A stretch of DNA of 34,897 nt from NCBI GenBank assembly GCA_031257775.1, contig JAIROA010000042.1, forward strand, positions 1-34,897. Direction: 5' to 3'. The stretch is from Synergistaceae bacterium (GTDB taxonomy: Bacteria; Synergistota; Synergistia; Synergistales; Synergistaceae). Positions 30,570 to 34,897 of this stretch are shown in pieces. Position 1 is the stretch's first letter, and each line of letters starts with the position of its first letter. A program made the translations under genes and the position numbers. Below the pieces are notes generated by a model that worked only from the letters and a program-made list of their open reading frames with translations, had not been told where the DNA came from and made no database searches.

Positions 30570-31250
30570 CTACCTCCTCTCCTTAGGGGCCGATGTGGCT
30601 TCCGGCTCCAGCACGAGCGGACGCTGCATGATCTCGCCCTTGTATATCCAGACCTTTACGCCGATCACTCCGTATATCGTGTGAGCTTCAGCAAAGCCGT
30701 AGTTGATGTCCGCGCGGAGCGTCGAAAGAGGGAGCTGGCCTTCCAGGTACCACTCGGTGCGGGCTATCTCAGCGCCGCCGAGCCTTCCGGCCGTCTGTAT
30801 CTTTATGCCCTTCGCGCCGGACTTCATGGCCCTGAATATAGCCTGCTTCATGGCCCTGCGGAAGCTGATCCTCCGCTCCAGCGCGGAAGCGACGCCTTCG
30901 GCCACGACCTGAGACTCGCTGTCCGGGTTCTTCGTTTCCTGAATGTTTATCATTATACGGCTGCCGGTCATAGTCTGAAGCTCGTCGCGGATCGTCTGAA
31001 TTTCAGCCCCGCCCTTTCCTATGACGACGCCCGGACGTGCGGTGAATACCGTAAACCTCATCACGTTTCCGATGCGCTCTATCTCTATCCTGCTGATGCC
31101 GGCATTTGCCCAGCGTTTCTTAAGCCATTTGCGCAGCTCCAGGTCGGCGTGCAGGTTCTTGGCGTAGTTGCGCCCGTGTGCGTACCAGCGCGACTCCCAA
31201 TCGTAAATGACTCCAAGACGGTAACCTACCGGGTGAACTTTTTGACCCAC
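30570..31250 (-). CDS. rpsC: 30S ribosomal protein S3
   Basis: A 226-residue protein at the mRNA entry channel with a KH-type domain ([18 protein letters not shown]). The N-terminus [15 protein letters not shown] and the C-terminal [39 protein letters not shown] signature are complete. The stop lies just before rplP and the start 13 bp after rplV. Confidence 0.97.
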   Translation of the reverse strand: MGQKVHPVGYRLGVIYDWESRWYAHGRNYAKNLHADLELRKWLKKRWANAGISRIEIERIGNVMRFTVFTARPGVVIGKGGAEIQTIRDELQTMTGSRIMINIQETKNPDSESQVVAEGVASALERRISFRRAMKQAIFRAMKSGAKGIKIQTAGRLGGAEIARTEWYLEGQLPLSTLRADINYGFAEAHTIYGVIGVKVWIYKGEIMQRPLVLEPEATSAPKERR

Positions 31251-31263
31251 TGTTCAGCCCTCC

Positions 31264-31602
31264 TTATTTTTCTGCCACTACGACAGTGATGTGGCTCGTG
31301 TGATGCCTGAATGGGTGCGCACGGCCGTGCGAGACGGGGCGGAAGCGCTTCATGTACGTCCCCTGATCCGCCGTCGCCCTTACCACGACCAGCTTGTCGA
31401 TGTCAAGGCCGAGGTTATGCTCGGCATTCGCCAGAGCGCTCTTTAAAACCTTCTCGATGTACCTTGCGCACCTATTAGGCGTGAACTTCAAAGCCACGAC
31501 CGCGTCAGAAGCTTTTTTGCCCCTGATAAGCTCCAGAACCTGACGCGCCTTGTCGGTCGATATGCGGACCTGCCATGCCATTGCCTTAGCTTCAGCCGCC
31601 AT
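31264..31602 (-). CDS. rplV: 50S ribosomal protein L22
   Basis: A 112-residue protein lining the exit tunnel. The core shows VRISTDKARQVLELIRGKKASDAVVALKF, KVLKSALANAEHNLGLDIDKLVV and the tunnel-loop region RFRPVSHGRAHPFRHHTSHITVVV. The loop sequence is that of a typical family member. It lies six bases after rpsS. Confidence 0.97.
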   Translation of the reverse strand: MAAEAKAMAWQVRISTDKARQVLELIRGKKASDAVVALKFTPNRCARYIEKVLKSALANAEHNLGLDIDKLVVVRATADQGTYMKRFRPVSHGRAHPFRHHTSHITVVVAEK

Positions 31603-31607
31603 CTTCC

Positions 31608-31892
31608 TTACCTCTTTACCTTCGAGGAACGTTCCTGCCCCGCATGTCCGCCAAACTTGCGCGTCGGGGCAAACTCGCCAAGCTTGTGTCCGATCATGTT
31701 GTCGCTGACATATACAGGGATATGAATTTTCCCGTTATGAACCGCTATCGTATGCCCTATCATTTCGGGCGTGATGCTCGAACTCCGCGCCCAAGACTTG
31801 ATGACCCTCTTCTTGCCGGACTCATTCATGTCCTCTATGCGCTTAAGGAGTTTCGGATTGACATACGGTCCCTTTTTAAGCGAACGAGCCAT
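31608..31892 (-). CDS. rpsS: 30S ribosomal protein S19
   Basis: A 94-residue head protein. It starts [23 protein letters not shown] and carries [55 protein letters not shown], the S19 signature over its full length. It lies 20 bp after rplB and is co-linear with rplV. Confidence 0.97.
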   Translation of the reverse strand: MARSLKKGPYVNPKLLKRIEDMNESGKKRVIKSWARSSSITPEMIGHTIAVHNGKIHIPVYVSDNMIGHKLGEFAPTRKFGGHAGQERSSKVKR

Positions 31893-31912
31893 ACTGTGTG
31901 ATACCTCCTCGA

Positions 31913-32737
31913 CTACTTGCTGCGCCTGCGGACGATGAACTTATCCGACGGCTTGTGTTTGCGCGTTCTGTAACCCTTCGCGGGAGTGCCCCACGGGGAA
32001 ACAGGGTGTTTGTGCGATTTGCTGCGCCCCTCGCCGCCGCCCATCGGGTGGTCGACAGGGTTCATCACCATGCCGCGGACGTGCGGCCGGCGGCCCTTCC
32101 AGCGGGTGCGGCCCGCTTTCCCGTAAACCACGTTCTCGTGATCCTCGTTGCCGACCTGCCCTATCGTGGCGGCGCACTCTAAGAGGACCAGCCTCAGCTC
32201 GCTCGACGGCATCCTGACGAAAGCATACTTGCCCTCTTTAGCCATCAGCTGCGCGGACGTGCCGGCAGAGCGGGCCAGTACGGCGCCGCGCCCGGGTTCC
32301 AGCTCGATGTTGTGAATAACCGTGCCGTCCGGTATGTCGCGCAGCTTGAGCGAGTTGCCCGGCTTTATATCGGAATTAGGCCCGGCAATTATCGGATCTC
32401 CGACTTTGAGGCCAACAGGAGCTATGATATAGCGCTTCTCGCCGTCGGCGTAGTTCACAAGGGCGATGCGGGCCGAGCGGTTCGGATCGTACTCTATGGA
32501 GGCGATCTTTCCCGGCACTCCCGTCTTGTCGCGCTTGAAATCTATAATCCTATAAAGCTTCCTTGCCCCGCCGCCGCGATGACGCATCGTGATCCTGCCG
32601 GTATTGTTGCGCCCGCCTGACGTGCTGATCGACTCAACGAGACCGCGCTCCGGCGTGGTCTTCGTTATCTCGGCAAAATCCGGGCTCGTCATGAAGCGGC
32701 GGCCTGGCGTAGTAGGACGATATTTCTTTATGCCCAT
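31913..32737 (-). CDS. rplB: 50S ribosomal protein L2
   Basis: A 274-residue protein essential for peptidyl-transferase assembly. It begins [24 protein letters not shown], has [23 protein letters not shown], and the C-terminal [26 protein letters not shown] segment holds the conserved His near the active site. The basic C-terminal tail [15 protein letters not shown] is present. Confidence 0.98.
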   Translation of the reverse strand: MGIKKYRPTTPGRRFMTSPDFAEITKTTPERGLVESISTSGGRNNTGRITMRHRGGGARKLYRIIDFKRDKTGVPGKIASIEYDPNRSARIALVNYADGEKRYIIAPVGLKVGDPIIAGPNSDIKPGNSLKLRDIPDGTVIHNIELEPGRGAVLARSAGTSAQLMAKEGKYAFVRMPSSELRLVLLECAATIGQVGNEDHENVVYGKAGRTRWKGRRPHVRGMVMNPVDHPMGGGEGRSKSHKHPVSPWGTPAKGYRTRKHKPSDKFIVRRRSK

Positions 32738-32749
32738 CTCATTTCCCCC

Positions 32750-33049
32750 CTACGCGCCCGCGCCATCGAAGAACTCGATGCGCTCGCCGCGCGACAGCGT
32801 GACGATGGCCTTTTTCCACGAGCGCGAGCGTCCTAAAAATCTGCCCATCCTTTTAGGCTTCGAGGGTATATTGATGGTGTGGACGCTCGTCACCTTGACC
32901 TTAAAGACTTCCTCGACGGCCTTGCGGATTTCTATCTTGTTGGCAGACGGGAGAACCTCAAACGTATATTTGTTATGAGACATCAGCCTGCTGCTCTTCT
33001 CGGTCACAATCGGCCGGACGATGATGTCGTGCGCTACGGCGGCTATCAT
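32750..33049 (-). CDS. rplW: 50S ribosomal protein L23
   Basis: A 99-residue protein at the exit-tunnel rim that docks trigger factor and SRP. It has IIVRPIVTEKSSRLMSHNKYTFEVLPSANKIEIRKAVEEVFKVKVTSVHTIN and GRSRSWKKAIVTLSRGERIEFF. It overlaps the rplD stop by four bases (ATGA), which implies translational coupling. Confidence 0.96.
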   Translation of the reverse strand: MIAAVAHDIIVRPIVTEKSSRLMSHNKYTFEVLPSANKIEIRKAVEEVFKVKVTSVHTINIPSKPKRMGRFLGRSRSWKKAIVTLSRGERIEFFDGAGA

Positions 33050-33672
33050 GCCCCGAACACCTCCTCGAGTTTTCTGACGGCCTCCGGAGTAGCGATAAGC
33101 CTCTTGTGATACATGAGATCGTACACATTGATGCTGTCCACGTGCAGGACGTGCGCGCCAGGTATGTTGCTCACCGATTTGTTGACGGCCGCGTCGCTCT
33201 CGTGCGTCAGAAACAGCGGTTTCTGATCGTAGCCGAGCTTTTCCAGAAAGTATATGAACGTCTTTGTCTTGGGAGCTTCGATGGAAAATCTGTCGATGAC
33301 CACCATGCCGTTTTCCTGCACCTTAAGGGTAAGGGCGCTTTTTAAGGCGATCCTGCGGACTTTTTTGTTCACCTTCTGATGATAATCGCGCGGGTGCGGG
33401 CCATGAGCCACGCCGCCGCCTACCCACACCGGCGAGCGGTTGCTGCCCGCGCGGGCACGGCCCGTGTGCTTCTGCCGCCACGGTTTGCGGCCGCCTCCGC
33501 GGACATCGCCGCGGTCTTTCGTGTTGTGCGTGCCGACCCGCTTATTGGCAAGGTGCGCCACCACGACCTGATGCATCGCCGGGACGTGAATGGGAGCGTC
33601 CCATATATTCCCGGAGAGTTCAAAGTCCCCTATTATATCGCCGTTTATGTTTACCTGCTTGACGACTGGCAT
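33046..33672 (-). CDS. rplD: 50S ribosomal protein L4
   Basis: A 208-residue exit-tunnel protein. The extended loop [40 protein letters not shown] and the globular [15 protein letters not shown] region are typical. In E. coli L4 also represses the S10 operon through its leader. No corresponding leader can be judged because the cluster's promoter is outside the window. Confidence 0.97.
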   Translation of the reverse strand: MPVVKQVNINGDIIGDFELSGNIWDAPIHVPAMHQVVVAHLANKRVGTHNTKDRGDVRGGGRKPWRQKHTGRARAGSNRSPVWVGGGVAHGPHPRDYHQKVNKKVRRIALKSALTLKVQENGMVVIDRFSIEAPKTKTFIYFLEKLGYDQKPLFLTHESDAAVNKSVSNIPGAHVLHVDSINVYDLMYHKRLIATPEAVRKLEEVFGA

Positions 33673-33689
33673 TTTTCCGCCTCCCCGCC

Positions 33690-34334
33690 CTAAGCCTTCT
33701 GCGCCTGTTCCGCAGTCTTATAGATCAGGACGAGCTGATCGTTCGCTCCAGGCACCGCGCCGCGTATGAGGATCAGGTTGTTCTCCTCGTCGACCGAGAA
33801 AACCGTGAGACCTTTCGCCGTCACTTGCTCGCCGCCCATGCGCCCTGCCATTTTCTTGCCCTTGAAAAGATGCCCGGGATAGCTGTTTGCGCCGCTGGAA
33901 CCCGGTTTCCTGTGAACCTTTGACGCGCCGTGGCTTGCCGGACCGCCAGAGAAGTGGTGCCTCTTCATGCCGCCCGCGTACCCCTTGCCCTTGCTCACCC
34001 CGCGCACGTCGACTATCTCGCCGTCGCTGAAAAGGCCCGCCCGCAGCACTTGCCCGACCTCATAGCCGGAAATGTCATCCACGCGGAACTCTCTGAGCCA
34101 CCGCTTCGGCGACATGCCCTTCTTGTCGAAGTAGGATTTCTGGGGTTTATTCACGCGGCTCGGCTTCATCTCGCTGAAACCAAGCTGAACGGCAGAGTAG
34201 CTGTTCTTTTCCGGGGTGCGGATCTCGACTATCGGGCAGGGGCCAGCCTCTATAACCGTTACTGGCACGGCTTTGCCTTCGGAATCGAAGACCTGCGTCA
34301 TCCCTACTTTTTTCCCCAGAACACCAATGCTCAT
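33690..34334 (-). CDS. rplC: 50S ribosomal protein L3
   Basis: A roughly 214-residue assembly-initiating protein. It starts [33 protein letters not shown] and holds the internal loop [56 protein letters not shown] that reaches the peptidyl-transferase centre. The ATG at 34334 is chosen, as AGGAG lies eight bases upstream; a GTG at 34343 overlaps that SD and is less likely. Confidence 0.96.
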   Translation of the reverse strand: MSIGVLGKKVGMTQVFDSEGKAVPVTVIEAGPCPIVEIRTPEKNSYSAVQLGFSEMKPSRVNKPQKSYFDKKGMSPKRWLREFRVDDISGYEVGQVLRAGLFSDGEIVDVRGVSKGKGYAGGMKRHHFSGGPASHGASKVHRKPGSSGANSYPGHLFKGKKMAGRMGGEQVTAKGLTVFSVDEENNLILIRGAVPGANDQLVLIYKTAEQAQKA

Positions 34335-34381
34335 TACCTTCACTCCTTTCAGACCAAGCTGTTTGCGAGCGCTTTAGGGCG

Positions 34382-34687
34382 CTACAGCTTAATCTGTATG
34401 TCGACTCCAGAAGGAAGGTTCAGCTGCATGAGCGCCTCCATGGTCTTCTGTGTCGGGTCGATTATGTCGATCAGGCGTTTATGCGTCCTGACTTCGTACT
34501 GTTCCCTCGCGTCTTTGTCCTTGTGCGGGGACTTAAGTATCGTGAACTTCCTGTTCTCGGTCGGCAGAGGGATAGGGCCGAAAACCTTCGCTCCGGTCCT
34601 GCCGGCGGTGTCAGCTATCTGAACAGCGGAGGCGTCCAGTACCCTGTGATCGAATGCCTTCAATTTGATTCGAATGTTTTTTGCCAA
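34382..34687 (-). CDS. rpsJ: 30S ribosomal protein S10 (NusE)
   Basis: A 101-residue protein of the 30S head that also acts as NusE in transcription antitermination. It has [66 protein letters not shown] and [17 protein letters not shown], all consistent with the family. It is the first gene of the S10 run, 81 bp after the tuf stop. A GGGAGGGAAC site precedes the ATG. Confidence 0.97.
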   Translation of the reverse strand: MAKNIRIKLKAFDHRVLDASAVQIADTAGRTGAKVFGPIPLPTENRKFTILKSPHKDKDAREQYEVRTHKRLIDIIDPTQKTMEALMQLNLPSGVDIQIKL

Positions 34688-34768
34688 ATCAGTTCCCTCC
34701 AGGGATCAATTTACTAAAAATACGTGAGGCGCAGACCATAGCGTGGCTCGCCGCGCGGATTTGCGGTG

Positions 34769-34897
34769 CTATTCGATAATCTCCGTAACGACCCCGGCGC
34801 CCACCGTGCGCCCGCCCTCGCGGACCGCGAAACGGAGACCAGGCTCCATCGCTATCGGCGCTATCAGGTTCACCTCGAACGTGCTGTTGTCACCGGG
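34769..34897 (-). CDS. tuf: Elongation factor Tu, C-terminal end (partial)
   Basis: This is the last 42 codons of EF-Tu; the 5' part lies beyond the right edge. It reads [41 protein letters not shown], the family's C-terminal barrel strand and end. EF-Tu delivers aminoacyl-tRNA to the ribosome. Its place directly before rpsJ is the usual str-S10 junction. Confidence 0.96.
   Translation of the reverse strand, partial: PGDNSTFEVNLIAPIAMEPGLRFAVREGGRTVGAGVVTEIIE

Noticed and set aside
1-34897. CRISPR array, insertion sequence, prophage or tRNA genes
   Set aside because: I saw no regularly spaced repeats, transposase motifs, phage genes or cloverleaf sequences in the window by eye.

Overview
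The window is bacterial chromosomal DNA, fairly G+C-rich, with dense collinear operons. The right-hand two thirds hold most of the S10-spc-alpha ribosomal cluster on the minus strand: the tuf 3' end, then rpsJ through secY-adk-map, a KOW protein, infA-rpmJ-rpsM-rpsK-rpoA-rplQ, and an ECF-transporter/truA tail. This Firmicutes-like order, an infA-adjacent KOW protein, C+ zinc forms of L36 and S14, and no rpsD between rpsK and rpoA fit a deep-branching anaerobe. I favour Synergistota (Cloacibacillus/Synergistes-like). That is an inference from gene order and protein character, not a database result.

Left part, plus strand (about 200-5800): a secreted double-PepSY protein, a truncated AlkD-type DNA alkylation repair remnant, a ZupT-like ZIP metal transporter, and a glucitol/sorbitol PTS operon (gutM-srlA-srlE-srlB) ending in a COG4091-type NAD(P) oxidoreductase with a SAF domain. 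No sorbitol-6-phosphate dehydrogenase is present. From 5870 to 9640, minus strand: a small PQ-loop-like membrane protein behind a threonine dehydratase, then an ECF sigma factor, a membrane anti-sigma factor and a secreted Gly/Ser/Asn-repeat protein in one overlapping unit. An intergenic stretch at about 9870-10015 has three consecutive stem-loops and may be a small RNA.

From 10079 to 16600 the region concerns serine. On the plus strand are a small secreted protein and an EpsC-type serine acetyltransferase. On the minus strand an overlapping operon carries a class V aminotransferase, SerA, and a histidine-family phosphatase that could be a metal-independent phosphoserine phosphatase. Together these could make serine and pass it to cysteine synthesis. 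The operon's roughly 300-nt leader is the most interesting feature. A consensus promoter is followed by a strong ribosome binding site, a 41-codon leader peptide with 9 serines (7 of them between codons 12 and 27), and an intrinsic terminator. The peptide's last codons can pair with the terminator's 5' arm. This is the architecture of a ribosome-mediated serine attenuator. A 14-bp tandem repeat abuts its -35 box.

The remainder is a GlcG/HbpS-like protein, truA, ecfT and two ecfA ATPases, which continue directly from the rpoA-rplQ end of the ribosomal cluster.
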